Assembly: GCA_028289265.1 (NCBI GenBank)
Contig: JAQGGU010000022.1
Location: 1-20,610 of the forward strand
Direction of reading: 5' to 3'
Length of the DNA stretch: 20,610 nt
From: Candidatus Saccharimonadota bacterium
GTDB lineage: Bacteria > Patescibacteriota > Saccharimonadia > Saccharimonadales > UBA4665
Shown here: positions 7,261-14,460 of the stretch, piece by piece
Numbering within the stretch: the stretch's first letter is position 1
Layout: each line of letters opens with the position of its first letter
Notes under the pieces: generated by a model
The model's input: only the letters and a program-made list of their open reading frames with translations
Databases searched by the model: none
Told to the model about the DNA's origin: nothing
Made by a program: the position numbers and the translations under genes

Positions 7261-7830
7261 ATGAAATTTACAAAAGAAAAGACACGGACAAATAATGTCT
7301 ATGCGTTCATAGATAGCCAGAACCTGAACGTTGGCACCCAGAAGTTCGGTTGGAAGATGGACTGGCAGAAATTCCGCAAGTACCTGACGGACAAATACGG
7401 CGTGACAAAGGCCTTTATGTTCATTGGATATGTGCCTGAGTTTGAGCCGCTCTACGAGCAGCTCCATGACGCAGGCTATATGATCGTACTGAAGCCGACA
7501 TACGACATGACCAAGCCGCAACCCGATCCTAATGCTCCTGAAGCCAAGGAAAAGCCCGAAGAAGAAAAGAAGCCGGTGAAGGGTAATATCGACGCCGATC
7601 TGGTGCTGTGGGCCATGAAAGAGATGTCCAACTACGATCAGATGATATTAGTATCCGGCGATGGCGACTTTTATTCGCTCGTCGAATATATGGAAAGCAA
7701 AAAGCGCTTGCATAAGATACTCACACCGAGCTTCCAGTATTCTCAGCTTTTCAATCGTTACGAAGAATACATTGTCCGTCTCGACCAGTCCAAAAAAGAA
7801 CTCAGATACTTCGATAGAAAGCGTAAGTAG
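7261..7830 (+). CDS. NYN-domain (LabA/DUF88-like) putative ribonuclease
   Basis: This is a 189-residue protein of the NYN branch of PIN-like nucleases. The conserved acidic residues of the Mg2+ site are visible: D18 in AFIDSQNLN, D111 and D113 in GNIDADLVLWAM, and D134 and D136 in LVSGDGDFYSLV. A charged Pro/Glu/Lys insert (about residues 83-107) precedes the second motif. The basic C-terminus YFDRKRK could bind nucleic acid. Family members act as RNases or RNA-binding regulators; the target is unknown here. The start at 7261 instead of ATG 7255 rests on promoter spacing. It is convergent with the PsiE-like gene, the stops being 1 nt apart. Confidence 0.87.
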   Translation: MKFTKEKTRTNNVYAFIDSQNLNVGTQKFGWKMDWQKFRKYLTDKYGVTKAFMFIGYVPEFEPLYEQLHDAGYMIVLKPTYDMTKPQPDPNAPEAKEKPEEEKKPVKGNIDADLVLWAMKEMSNYDQMILVSGDGDFYSLVEYMESKKRLHKILTPSFQYSQLFNRYEEYIVRLDQSKKELRYFDRKRK

Positions 7831-7831
7831 G

Positions 7832-8272
7832 CTAGATCTCGTCGTCTATAGGGGCAAATCGAGTAACGGAAACGCGGACGGCCGCCAAAGTCGCGACTAT
7901 AATCACAATGCCGATCATATCCTGGAGCTTGGGATGGCGAAACCATAAAGCAACGATTTCATTGAGCATAATGATAAGGATGGTGTCGACGATGTACCGG
8001 ACATGGACGCGGCCGTCTTTCAGATAGCCGAGAATCGTTATAGATATCTCCAGTACCGCTACGATAAAAACGGTATCGAGCAATCCTTTCCGCAAAAGCT
8101 GGTCCAGGGGTAAATCCAGGGAAGTGACCAGGTCATAGCCTGTTTTGAAGATGCCGACTGCCAAGGCTACGCAAAGCAACACGAGCAATGCATTGAGCAT
8201 CAAACGTATCAACGTTGAAAAAAATACGGTCAGCCATAAAAATAATCTATCGTATTTGGGAAGCAGCTTCAC
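7832..8272 (-). CDS. PsiE-like four-helix membrane protein
   Basis: This is a 146-residue inner-membrane protein with four predicted helices: about residues 10-40, 64-84, 92-110 and 120-137. The central LEISITILGYLKDGRVHVRYIVDTILI matches the signature of the phosphate-starvation-inducible PsiE family (an E before the helix end, then Y-x-x-D-G-R-x-x-x-R). Its biochemical role is unknown even in E. coli. The start is a GTG at 8272. A TAGAAT box ends 7 nt upstream, so it could be a leaderless GTG start. It is 36 nt downstream of the broken LURP-one-like gene on the same strand. Confidence 0.8.
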   Translation of the reverse strand: MKLLPKYDRLFLWLTVFFSTLIRLMLNALLVLLCVALAVGIFKTGYDLVTSLDLPLDQLLRKGLLDTVFIVAVLEISITILGYLKDGRVHVRYIVDTILIIMLNEIVALWFRHPKLQDMIGIVIIVATLAAVRVSVTRFAPIDDEI

Positions 8273-8279
8273 CGAACCA

Positions 8280-8285
8280 ATTCTA
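8280..8285 (-). promoter_or_regulatory. -10 box TAGAAT upstream of the PsiE-like gene
   Basis: On the minus strand TAGAAT ends 7 nt before GTG 8272. There is no Shine-Dalgarno. Cotranscription from the upstream gene is also possible. Confidence 0.45.
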
Positions 8286-8308
8286 CGGGACGGGTCAGGG
8301 CGGTGAGG

Positions 8309-8575
8309 TTAATTTTTTGACGCATCTACGACGCTGAGCATCGCGGTGAGAGCAACGGGAATACGCGGATCAAAGGGAGCTTCGGCTGTCGTGGTATCAA
8401 GGTTGAATTTGACGATAAGAGGGTTCCGCTGCTGGGTCAGGGTGGCAGTAGCCTTGCCGGCCGCGTTGTAGACGCTATAGGTAATCGGCCAGAATGACAT
8501 GGCAAGGTCGATGAACGGGCCTGCAAAAGGAATAATGTCAGTGTAACGACGTACGAGCGCCAAGCCACTGCTGTT
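8309..8575 (-). CDS. C-terminal fragment of the LURP-one/scramblase-like protein
   Basis: This in-frame continuation carries the hydrophobic central helix region (IPFAGPFIDLAMSFWPITYSV), a YNAAGKATATL strand-turn-strand, NPLIVKFNLD, and the family-typical FDPRIPVALTAMLSVVDA helix. That last helix is the buried C-terminal helix of the Tubby-like fold. The only possible independent start is a TTG (8563 region) without a clear ribosome-binding site, so separate translation is doubtful. Confidence 0.4.
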   Translation of the reverse strand, partial: NSSGLALVRRYTDIIPFAGPFIDLAMSFWPITYSVYNAAGKATATLTQQRNPLIVKFNLDTTTAEAPFDPRIPVALTAMLSVVDASKN

Positions 8576-8929
8576 TTATTGTAGTGTTCCAAGCGGTTGG
8601 TCGTGGGGATCTTTTATTTCCCACTGGTCACGGAGGAATGTGGATTTTAAGCCCTTCCGACGCATCGAAAAAAGGAGCTTATCGGTTTTACTGTCAAAGA
8701 CATCGTAGGTAACGCCAAAGTCGATGATACTGCGGGCATGGATACGCAGTAATTCCTGACTTTTTAATTTATCACTATAGATGCGCACATCTTCCTTGAG
8801 GACCCAGGCTTTCATCTCGATGAAAGCCACAAGTTGCTCAGTGGCGGGGTCTGTTATATCGATCTCCGCGCCTAAAATACGGAAAAACTTCCGCCGAAAT
8901 TCTAGCTTTTTGTATTTTTTATAGTCCAT
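8576..8929 (-). CDS. N-terminal fragment of the LURP-one/scramblase-like protein
   Basis: This is a 117-residue product. A basic N-terminus is followed by beta-rich repeats typical of the LOR/scramblase fold: VRIYSDKLKSQELLRIHARS, TYDVFDSKTDKLLFSMRRKG, then KSTFLRDQWEIKDPHDQPLG. Each repeat is a strand, a turn with D/G, and a strand. It ends just after the start of a further repeat, so the barrel would be incomplete. ATG 8929 has a purine-rich AAGGGGG ribosome-binding site 5 nt upstream. Confidence 0.7.
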   Translation of the reverse strand: MDYKKYKKLEFRRKFFRILGAEIDITDPATEQLVAFIEMKAWVLKEDVRIYSDKLKSQELLRIHARSIIDFGVTYDVFDSKTDKLLFSMRRKGLKSTFLRDQWEIKDPHDQPLGTLQ

Positions 8930-8953
8930 TAGTCCCCCTTAAAGCTATTAGGT

Positions 8954-8959
8954 ATTGTA
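8954..8959 (-). promoter_or_regulatory. -10 box TACAAT for the LURP-one-like gene
   Basis: On the minus strand TACAAT leads to a predicted start near 8947 and an 18-nt leader containing AAGGGGG. It lies back to back with the leaderless promoter of the Nudix gene. Confidence 0.45.
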
Positions 8960-8970
8960 ACGCAATTTGG

Positions 8971-8976
8971 TATGAT
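8971..8976 (+). promoter_or_regulatory. extended -10 box (TGG-TATGAT), leaderless promoter for 8983
   Basis: TATGAT preceded by TGG ends exactly 6 nt before ATG 8983. Confidence 0.7.
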
Positions 8977-8982
8977 GCACTC

Positions 8983-9498
8983 ATGGAAGACGAACTGCTG
9001 GATCTCGTAAATAACAAAGACGAAGTGATAGGAACTATCCTCCGTAGTAGCTACGAAAAAATGGTCGCCGAAAAGCTGGGATATATCCGCGCGGTCGAGA
9101 TGTTTATCCAGAATGATGAAGGAAAGTTGTGGATCCCAACAAGAACTGCCCATAAAAAGATCGCCCCGAATGGACTCGATTACAGCATGGGCGGCCATGT
9201 AAGTTCAAGTGAGTCTTATGTGGAGTCCGCACTTCGGGAAATACAAGAGGAGCTCAATCTTGATCTCCAGGAAGATGACTTAGAATTCATTAAAAAATTT
9301 GCCCCTACTAATCTACCGTACTTCAGATGTTTGTACGTATACCACAGTAATGAAGCACCGGCTTATAACCCGGATGACTATGTAAGTGCAGCGTGGCTGA
9401 CTCCTCAAGAGATCATCGCAAGCATTGACAGCGGAACGCCCGCGAAATCAAGCCTGCGCGAAACTGTCCTCGCGCTGCAGGCAAGCAAGCCTGCATAA
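8983..9498 (+). CDS. Nudix hydrolase, isopentenyl-diphosphate-isomerase-like architecture
   Basis: This is a 171-residue cytosolic Nudix enzyme. The start DELLDLVNNKDEVIGTILR is the usual opening of Nudix proteins related to IPP isomerase type 1 and YfcD. The Nudix box is at residues 71-93 (GHVSSSESYVESALREIQEE, then LNL), with the metal-binding REIQEE intact. The consensus Gly after EE is replaced by Asn. The segment RAVEMFIQNDEGKLWIPTRTAHKKIAPNGLDYS matches the R-x-K/T-x-K...P-x-x-x-D substrate-binding region of the YfcD-like group. The substrate is not known; hydrolase activity is more likely than isomerase. Confidence 0.87.
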   Translation: MEDELLDLVNNKDEVIGTILRSSYEKMVAEKLGYIRAVEMFIQNDEGKLWIPTRTAHKKIAPNGLDYSMGGHVSSSESYVESALREIQEELNLDLQEDDLEFIKKFAPTNLPYFRCLYVYHSNEAPAYNPDDYVSAAWLTPQEIIASIDSGTPAKSSLRETVLALQASKPA

Positions 9499-9528
9499 CC
9501 TTTCGCTGGCCTATTGACGGCGTGCTGT

Positions 9529-9534
9529 TATAAT
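9529..9534 (+). promoter_or_regulatory. extended -10 box (TGT-TATAAT), leaderless promoter for 9541
   Basis: TATAAT preceded by TGT ends exactly 6 nt before ATG 9541. A TTGACG at 9514-9519 is only 9 nt upstream of the box and cannot be its -35. Confidence 0.7.
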
Positions 9535-9540
9535 CAATTC

Positions 9541-10014
9541 ATGGAAGTCCTGCGCGCTACTGACGGCTCATATGTATTCACATTCTCGAAGAGTGAGGAG
9601 CCGGTAAACAGCGCAGATGAGCGACAAAACACAGAGCAAACGTGGGAACAGCTCGTAAACGAAGAATCGGGCGAGACAGAGCCGCTTTGTTGGGCGCAGG
9701 TTGAAGCGTATTTCCTCTCCCATGTGGGTAGGCTGATCGCTGAAGAGAATCAGGACAGCGCAATGGGTCCAGAAGAAGTTAGAAAACAATTTGTGTTGAT
9801 GGAGAACCTTGGAGCTGCCGAAGAAAAGGTAATCGGCTTTGTGGCACTCAGGCTAGCGGAAGTTAGCGTACCCGAACGTAGCTACCCGGCCATTCCGATG
9901 CCATCCATGGAAATCGAACTCCCGGCTTCGGAAAGTGACGGTGTCCCTGTGACCTTTGCCGAAGGCAAGGAGCCGACTGCGACCCGGCATACAAAAGTTG
10001 CTTGCCACAGCTGA
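9541..10014 (+). CDS. unrecognised acidic protein
   Basis: This is a 157-residue, strongly acidic soluble protein with no signal peptide or membrane segment. Its middle contains a predicted helix pair (WAQVEAYFLSHVGRLIAEE and PEEVRKQFVLMENLG) followed by a hydrophobic strand VIGFVALRLAEV and a Pro-rich segment SYPAIPMPSMEIELP. The C-terminal 25 residues look disordered. The start at 9541 is fixed by the TATAAT box 6 nt upstream; an upstream in-frame TTG (9514) would start before the promoter. I do not recognise the family. Confidence 0.65.
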   Translation: MEVLRATDGSYVFTFSKSEEPVNSADERQNTEQTWEQLVNEESGETEPLCWAQVEAYFLSHVGRLIAEENQDSAMGPEEVRKQFVLMENLGAAEEKVIGFVALRLAEVSVPERSYPAIPMPSMEIELPASESDGVPVTFAEGKEPTATRHTKVACHS

Positions 10015-10251
10015 CCTATGGCGTAATGATTCGTGATTCCTTGCCACTTTGCTGCCACTGTATAGTTGGAGCGCCTTGGTCAGGGTATTTCGCGGCTGGA
10101 TGATCAGGCATGTTCCATGACGAACAGTGAGAGATAATTTTACAGCAGTTTTTTGCAAAACTTTCCATTAGAATAGGGCTTACGCTAAAAATAATTGATG
10201 AACTTCGCTTTCCTCGCAAGTGAAACATAAGTATGGAGTGTAGGTAACCTC

Positions 10252-11439
10252 ATGGATGAAGAAAAAACTGTAGAACTCGATGAAATGATTATCGAAGAAA
10301 CGGATGTCGCCGGACCTGTCGCGGACGATGTTCCAACGGATGCTCCAGAAGCGGAAGAACCCAAAATGATCGAGGCCAAGGAGCTCCCCAAACAGGAATC
10401 AATCCCAAAGAAGTCGGAAGGCTCAAGTGACGCGCCGAAAGATACGGGCGACTATCAGGAGACAGATGTCTTCGCGTGGGCCAACAACCTGGTGCAGTTT
10501 AAGGACGAGCTCAAGATAGACCTCTTTTTCTTCAACAAGAACGGCGTCGTCTATAAGACTAACCTGGTCGCTGACCTGAAGAAGCAGCTTGAACCTCTCT
10601 TTATCGATGAGATCCTCGAGTACGTACTGGAAGGCGCAGATAACGGCCTGATTGTCCGTGGCTTTGAAGATGCAGAGTCGGAAGACAACGTCTTGCAGCG
10701 TACACAGCTAGGCAAGGTCGAAAAAGCCAAAGAAGTCCTGAACTGGTTGAAGACCCAGGAGCACGAGATCGAACTCTTCAACGAAGAAGAGCACGACATC
10801 AAGCGCATGAAAGGTATCATTGCCCGCGTCAGCCACCAGCAGATGCCAAAGCGTTTTTACGTCATTAAGCAGCTGCCGCAGTCGCAGGTTATGAAGGGAA
10901 GTGCCGGCTGGATGATCCGTGACAACAAAATTGTCAGCTTCGACGCCGATGCCGCTCTGCGCATTCCTCCAGACAACCAGCTACTTGTCCTCGACCAGGA
11001 TATGTATGTCTTTAGCGAGGCAAAGCTTAAGAGTCTGTTTGGATATGACGCCAAGCAGGCGAGCATTGCCGAGCAAAAGGTCCGCGAAATAGAGGAAAAC
11101 TTCAAACTCAGCTTTGGCGAGGGCGATTCTATCCAAAGCCTCATCAAGGGTAAGGGCAAGATCATCAAGAAGCTGCAGAAGATCGAGCCGGCTACAGTGA
11201 AGCAGGACGATCTTTTGAACCATGCCGAAGAAATGGGTATCGAAATGATGACCGATGACTCAGGTGCCATTATCATCATGGACGGCAAAGACATGGATAA
11301 GTTCGTTAATCTCTTGAATGACGACTACATGGAAAGCCCGATGACCGGCATCCGCTACGAGATTCTCAACAAGCGCGAGCTGAAGCCCGAAGAAGAGAGC
11401 GAAGGCCCGGTACCTGCCAGTCCGTTCGCCGAAAAATAG
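10252..11439 (+). CDS. DUF4868 / KwaB-like protein with acidic N-terminal extension
   Basis: This is a 395-residue soluble acidic protein. Residues 1-73 are a disordered Glu/Asp/Pro/Lys-rich extension. The remainder follows the order of DUF4868 proteins, the family of KwaB from the Kiwa anti-phage system. An ELKIDLFFFNKNGVVYKTNLV strand pair leads into a DLKKQLEPLFIDEILEYV helix. A mid-domain strand KRFYVIKQL comes next, then LLVLDQDMYVFSEAKLKSLFGY and a long helix with AEQKVREIEENFKLSF. The C-terminus has IIIMDGKDMDKFVNLLNDDYM, then TGIRYEI. The resemblance is by fold order, not by catalytic motifs, so it is moderate. No KwaA-like gene is adjacent. The 237 nt before it hold no gene I can support; an AGGTAA site precedes the ATG. 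Confidence 0.6.
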   Translation: MDEEKTVELDEMIIEETDVAGPVADDVPTDAPEAEEPKMIEAKELPKQESIPKKSEGSSDAPKDTGDYQETDVFAWANNLVQFKDELKIDLFFFNKNGVVYKTNLVADLKKQLEPLFIDEILEYVLEGADNGLIVRGFEDAESEDNVLQRTQLGKVEKAKEVLNWLKTQEHEIELFNEEEHDIKRMKGIIARVSHQQMPKRFYVIKQLPQSQVMKGSAGWMIRDNKIVSFDADAALRIPPDNQLLVLDQDMYVFSEAKLKSLFGYDAKQASIAEQKVREIEENFKLSFGEGDSIQSLIKGKGKIIKKLQKIEPATVKQDDLLNHAEEMGIEMMTDDSGAIIIMDGKDMDKFVNLLNDDYMESPMTGIRYEILNKRELKPEEESEGPVPASPFAEK

Positions 11440-11476
11440 TTAAGTATTTAAATTACTCAGATTTAGTATTATACGA

Positions 11477-11482
11477 TATATT
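11477..11482 (+). promoter_or_regulatory. -10 box TATATT, leaderless promoter for 11489
   Basis: TATATT ends exactly 6 nt before ATG 11489. The surrounding DNA is A/T-rich. Confidence 0.5.
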
Positions 11483-11488
11483 TGTTTC

Positions 11489-12130
11489 ATGAGTATTTCT
11501 CTTGGTGAAGAATATCGCCGGGTAGGTTCCCCTGTACCATTTGGCGAGACTCGCGTAACGTATCAGGATGTTGAACCCCTGCATGACCTTACAGTTCAAA
11601 ATTTCGTCCAAGCTTCGACCACGCAATCAAGCAAGTTTGATTTTACTTCAAGCAGCACTGCCGGCGCCTTGTTCTTCAGGTCTATTGGCGAACCTGGCAT
11701 AGAAACGCCTAACAGATGCGTATCAGCCCGGGTAACTCATGACGCGGTTCCTGAAGGATGGAGAATGATGGCGAGAGTTGCGACTTTCGGTCGAAATGCT
11801 GGAGATATAAACGGAAAGACCATCTTTTACCGCGTTGAAACGATCGGAACGGAAGTCGTCGAAGCCATCAAAGCGGTAGGCTTCATATTCGAGAAGTCAG
11901 AGATAGTGGTTTTTGACAATCGGCCATACGAAAAGTTCGTTGCAGAAAAGATCATGTATGAAAGGCCGATGAATCCTGATGATTGCCAGCGCTTGGCGGG
12001 TGCTTTGACGCAGTCAGTGCACCGGGCGCCCTATCGAACACGGGATCCTGCGATCGATAATGTCTGCTGGATACCCAGTGAATTTGGTTCCGAGGCTGAT
12101 TTTCTCAATGATCTTGAGAACGAAATATAA
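11489..12130 (+). CDS. unrecognised soluble protein
   Basis: This is a 213-residue protein, mixed alpha/beta in appearance, with no membrane segment or signal peptide. Recognisable stretches are a Ser/Thr-rich region (ASTTQSSKFDFTSSSTAG), a strand-rich centre (GKTIFYRVETIG, EVVEAIKAVGFIFEKSEIVVFD) and an acidic C-terminus (EADFLNDLENEI). I could not connect these with a known family. There is no Shine-Dalgarno, and a TATATT box lies 6 nt before the ATG. It is followed 61 nt later by the helicase gene, which has its own promoter. Confidence 0.65.
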   Translation: MSISLGEEYRRVGSPVPFGETRVTYQDVEPLHDLTVQNFVQASTTQSSKFDFTSSSTAGALFFRSIGEPGIETPNRCVSARVTHDAVPEGWRMMARVATFGRNAGDINGKTIFYRVETIGTEVVEAIKAVGFIFEKSEIVVFDNRPYEKFVAEKIMYERPMNPDDCQRLAGALTQSVHRAPYRTRDPAIDNVCWIPSEFGSEADFLNDLENEI

Positions 12131-12175
12131 GGATAATCGCAGTCCATTTGTTGTGCTTAAACCGCTCCCAACGGG

Positions 12176-12181
12176 TATAAT
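12176..12181 (+). promoter_or_regulatory. -10 box TATAAT for the Pif1-like helicase
   Basis: GGG-TATAAT ends 10 nt before ATG 12192, so the leader would be about 3-4 nt. A poor -35 candidate TTGTGC (12151-12156) is 19 nt upstream. Confidence 0.6.
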
Positions 12182-12191
12182 ATAAGAAGTA

Positions 12192-13733
12192 ATGGATCAA
12201 AAACTCGCACTCGAGATTATGCTGGCGGGGCATAACGTATTGCTTACCGGACCGGCTGGTTCGGGCAAGACGTATGTTCTTAATGAGTTTATTCGGCGTG
12301 CCAAGCGTGAAGGCAAATATGTGGCCGTGACGGCAACCACCGGATTGGCGGCAACGCACATCGGCGGCAATACCATTCACGCCTGGAGCGGTATCGGTAT
12401 TGCTGACCATATTGGGTCCTATTTTGAAGACAATCTACTGAAAGGACGCCGCGATATCATCGAAGCAACCGATGTGCTCATCATCGATGAGATATCGATG
12501 CTCCATGATTACCGGCTCGACATGGTAGATGAGGTCGCCCGGCGGGTGCGCAAGGACGACCGGCCGTTTGGGGGTATCCAGGTCATCCTTTGCGGCGACT
12601 TCTTCCAGTTACCTCCCGTCAACCGCAATGAAGGACGACAGGGAAGTTTCGTTGTCAATGCCGAGGTGTGGGAAGAGTTTGACCCGGTCGTCTGCTACCT
12701 TATGGAGCAGCACCGCCAGGACGACGACGCATTCCTCGAGATCCTCAATGCCATGCGGGCTGGCGACGTCCGCCGCCGCCATGCTGAGATGCTGATGGAG
12801 CGTATAGACGCTCCGCTAGAGCAGCACGAAGCTACGGAGCTACATACCGTGAATATCGATGTTGACCGTATCAATGAAGCACGTCTGGATAATCTCGAGG
12901 AAGGGGCTGAGTACTATGAAATGGCGACGACAGGCAAAGAGTCCTACGTCGAGACCCTGAAACGGTCTTGTCTAGCCCAGCAGACCTTGGTGCTTAAGAA
13001 GGGTGCACTGGTGATGTGTATTAAAAATAACCAGGAAAAGCGTTACGCCAACGGCACCCTTGGCACTGTTATTGATTTTGAAAAAGATACGAACTATCCA
13101 ATTGTGAACTTGCACAGCGGCCGCACTATTACCATGACGCCTGAGACATGGGAGCTCCGCGACGGGGAAAAGAAGCGCGCCAGCATCACGCAGATTCCAC
13201 TACGTCTTGCCTGGGCTATTACGGTGCACAAGAGCCAGGGTATGACTCTCGACGCGGCTCGGGTTGACCTGCGCCGTGCTTTCGTGGAAGGTATGGGCTA
13301 TGTAGCTTTATCACGCGTTCGTAATCTGCAAAACCTCAGTTTGGTCGGTATCAACCGTATGGCCTTGCAGATCAGTCCGGAAGCGCTGGAAATTGATAAA
13401 CACCTCCGTACCAAGAGCGAACAGGACGCCACACGTTTTGAGGCTCTTCGTGAGCGCGCCAAACAAAGGGAAGAGTTGGAGAAATTGCAGCCGAAAAAGT
13501 CAGAAGCTAAATCAGGTAGCTGGGCTGAAAAACTCGAGAAAATGCGCGCCGATTACCCGAATGCTTACAAGCCATGGACTGACGCTGAAGATGAAAAGCT
13601 CATGGGGTTATTTGCAGATAAAAAACCGAAAACCATAAAGCAATTGACTAAGATATTCGGTCGCCATCCCGGCTCTATCCGTGCACGCCTCAAAAAGCAT
13701 TTCGGTGAAGACGCCGTGGTTGAGCATAAATAG
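12192..13733 (+). CDS. Pif1-type SF1B helicase with C-terminal Myb-like helix-turn-helix
   Basis: This is a 513-residue 5'-to-3' DNA helicase of the Pif1/RecD-like superfamily 1B. Motifs in order: Walker A GPAGSGKT (20-27); motif Ia TATTGLAATHIGGNTIHAWSG; Walker B VLIIDEISML with D99-E100; motif III CGDFFQLPPV with Q139; arginine finger region MEQHRQ; motif V WAITVHKSQGMTLD; motif VI VALSRVRN. Pif1 enzymes unwind G-quadruplexes, forked DNA and RNA-DNA hybrids. After the helicase core a charged linker leads to residues 455-513, which read PWTDAEDEKLMGLF, then TIKQLTKIFGRHPGSIRARL. That is a Myb/SANT-like three-helix unit, probably an accessory DNA-binding domain. The gene appears nearly leaderless. 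Confidence 0.93.
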   Translation: MDQKLALEIMLAGHNVLLTGPAGSGKTYVLNEFIRRAKREGKYVAVTATTGLAATHIGGNTIHAWSGIGIADHIGSYFEDNLLKGRRDIIEATDVLIIDEISMLHDYRLDMVDEVARRVRKDDRPFGGIQVILCGDFFQLPPVNRNEGRQGSFVVNAEVWEEFDPVVCYLMEQHRQDDDAFLEILNAMRAGDVRRRHAEMLMERIDAPLEQHEATELHTVNIDVDRINEARLDNLEEGAEYYEMATTGKESYVETLKRSCLAQQTLVLKKGALVMCIKNNQEKRYANGTLGTVIDFEKDTNYPIVNLHSGRTITMTPETWELRDGEKKRASITQIPLRLAWAITVHKSQGMTLDAARVDLRRAFVEGMGYVALSRVRNLQNLSLVGINRMALQISPEALEIDKHLRTKSEQDATRFEALRERAKQREELEKLQPKKSEAKSGSWAEKLEKMRADYPNAYKPWTDAEDEKLMGLFADKKPKTIKQLTKIFGRHPGSIRARLKKHFGEDAVVEHK

Positions 13734-13735
13734 CG

Positions 13736-13747
13736 GGCTAATTAGCC
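13736..13747. repeat. 12-nt perfect palindrome after the helicase gene
   Basis: GGCTAATTAGCC is a loopless palindrome 2 nt after the helicase stop. There is no following T-run, so it is not a standard terminator. It could be a protein-binding site. Confidence 0.35.
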
Positions 13748-13800
13748 AATGAGCTTATGCTAAACCATAAAGTAGCAGTGTTGTTAAATTAATTAAATAG

Positions 13801-13829
13801 TTGACATACGTGTAGGCTGGGTGCACTAT
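13801..13829 (+). promoter_or_regulatory. promoter of the TasA-like/SipW-like pair (TTGACA-N17-CACTAT)
   Basis: A consensus TTGACA (13801-13806) is 17 nt from CACTAT (13824-13829). The leader is about 20 nt and includes a GGGGAAG ribosome-binding site before ATG 13857. Confidence 0.55.
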
Positions 13830-13856
13830 TGGCGCAAACATTAATGGGGAAGCCAC

Positions 13857-14450
13857 ATGAAGCGCAAAGCACGTACCGGCAGCCGTAGTTTGCAACCATT
13901 ATTTAGGGCGGTCATGGTGATATCGGCAGTCACCATCCTCGCTACCGGCGTCACCTTCGCGGCGCTTCAGAGCCAACAGGCGATCCTCGCCGGCAATAGT
14001 ATCCAGACAGCCACTGCCGACCTTAAGATCAGCACCGATGGTTCGGCCTATTCAAATTCCCGTACTGGTTTTGCTTATAGTGAAGTTATTCCCGGGGGCG
14101 CGGCTACAGCGCTGCCAAGTAGTACGTTTTATCTGAAAAACAGCGGTACGCCGACTCTGGAGCTGACAGTCGCCGTCAGCACAACACCGATGAACACGGA
14201 TAACGTTGACCTCAACAAGGTGTACTTGTTGCTTACCCGTGATGATAAGGGCGTAGCCCAGAAATTATCCCTTGCAGCCCTAATTGCCGCGAAAGCTAGC
14301 GGTGGTTTGCAGGTGAACGACAGCTTAACGGGCGGGCACACTGCCTCCTACCACCTGCAGGTTGCCATGGACAGTGACGCTTTTAGTGGCCAGGAAGCCT
14401 CTATCGGTGGCATCGACCTTGTCTTCTCGGGCACGGCGCGTACTAACTAG
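13857..14450 (+). CDS. TasA/CalY (camelysin)-like secreted protein
   Basis: This is a 197-residue exported protein. The N-terminus has a basic start MKRKARTGSR and a hydrophobic core (about 17-36) ending VTFAAL, then NSIQTATADLKIS. A hydrophobic helix ending in TFA, then an N-x-x-x-T/A-x-x-L-x-I/L stretch, is the hallmark of SipW-dependent TasA/camelysin-type proteins. The mature part is beta-rich (FYLKNSGTPTLELTVAVST, KVYLLLTRDD, SYHLQVAMDS, GIDLVFSG) like the TasA jelly-roll fold. Some relatives form biofilm amyloid-like fibres. The SipW-type signal peptidase follows 10 nt downstream and is presumably its processing enzyme (inference). Confidence 0.82.
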   Translation: MKRKARTGSRSLQPLFRAVMVISAVTILATGVTFAALQSQQAILAGNSIQTATADLKISTDGSAYSNSRTGFAYSEVIPGGAATALPSSTFYLKNSGTPTLELTVAVSTTPMNTDNVDLNKVYLLLTRDDKGVAQKLSLAALIAAKASGGLQVNDSLTGGHTASYHLQVAMDSDAFSGQEASIGGIDLVFSGTARTN

Positions 14451-14460
14451 GGAGTTAGGT

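Larger units (their letters stand above)
8309..8929 (-). pseudogene. LURP-one/scramblase-like gene interrupted by an in-frame TAA
   Basis: From ATG 8929 to the stop at 8309-8311 a single frame of 207 codons is open except for one TAA at codon 118 (8578-8576). No base insertion or deletion is needed to join the halves. The reading across the stop is LGTLQ-stop-NSSGLALVRRYTDIIPF. The joined product would be about 205 residues, normal for bacterial LURP-one-related/phospholipid-scramblase-like (Tubby-like fold) proteins, and both halves are characteristic of that family. CAA to TAA is a one-base change. Alternatives are recent inactivation, a sequencing error, programmed readthrough, or two separately translated halves. 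Confidence 0.75.

Noticed and set aside
9514..9540. Alternative TTG start for the gene at 9541
   Set aside because: It lies upstream of the TATAAT box that sits exactly 6 nt before ATG 9541.
10551..11294. Long Ser/Leu-rich minus-strand ORFs opposite the DUF4868-like gene
   Set aside because: They are low-complexity antisense shadows of a Glu/Lys-rich coding sequence.
14362..14460. Upstream in-frame extension of the SipW-like peptidase
   Set aside because: It overlaps the TasA-like coding sequence by 89 nt. ATG 14461 has a well-placed GGAG site and yields the normal N-terminal membrane helix.
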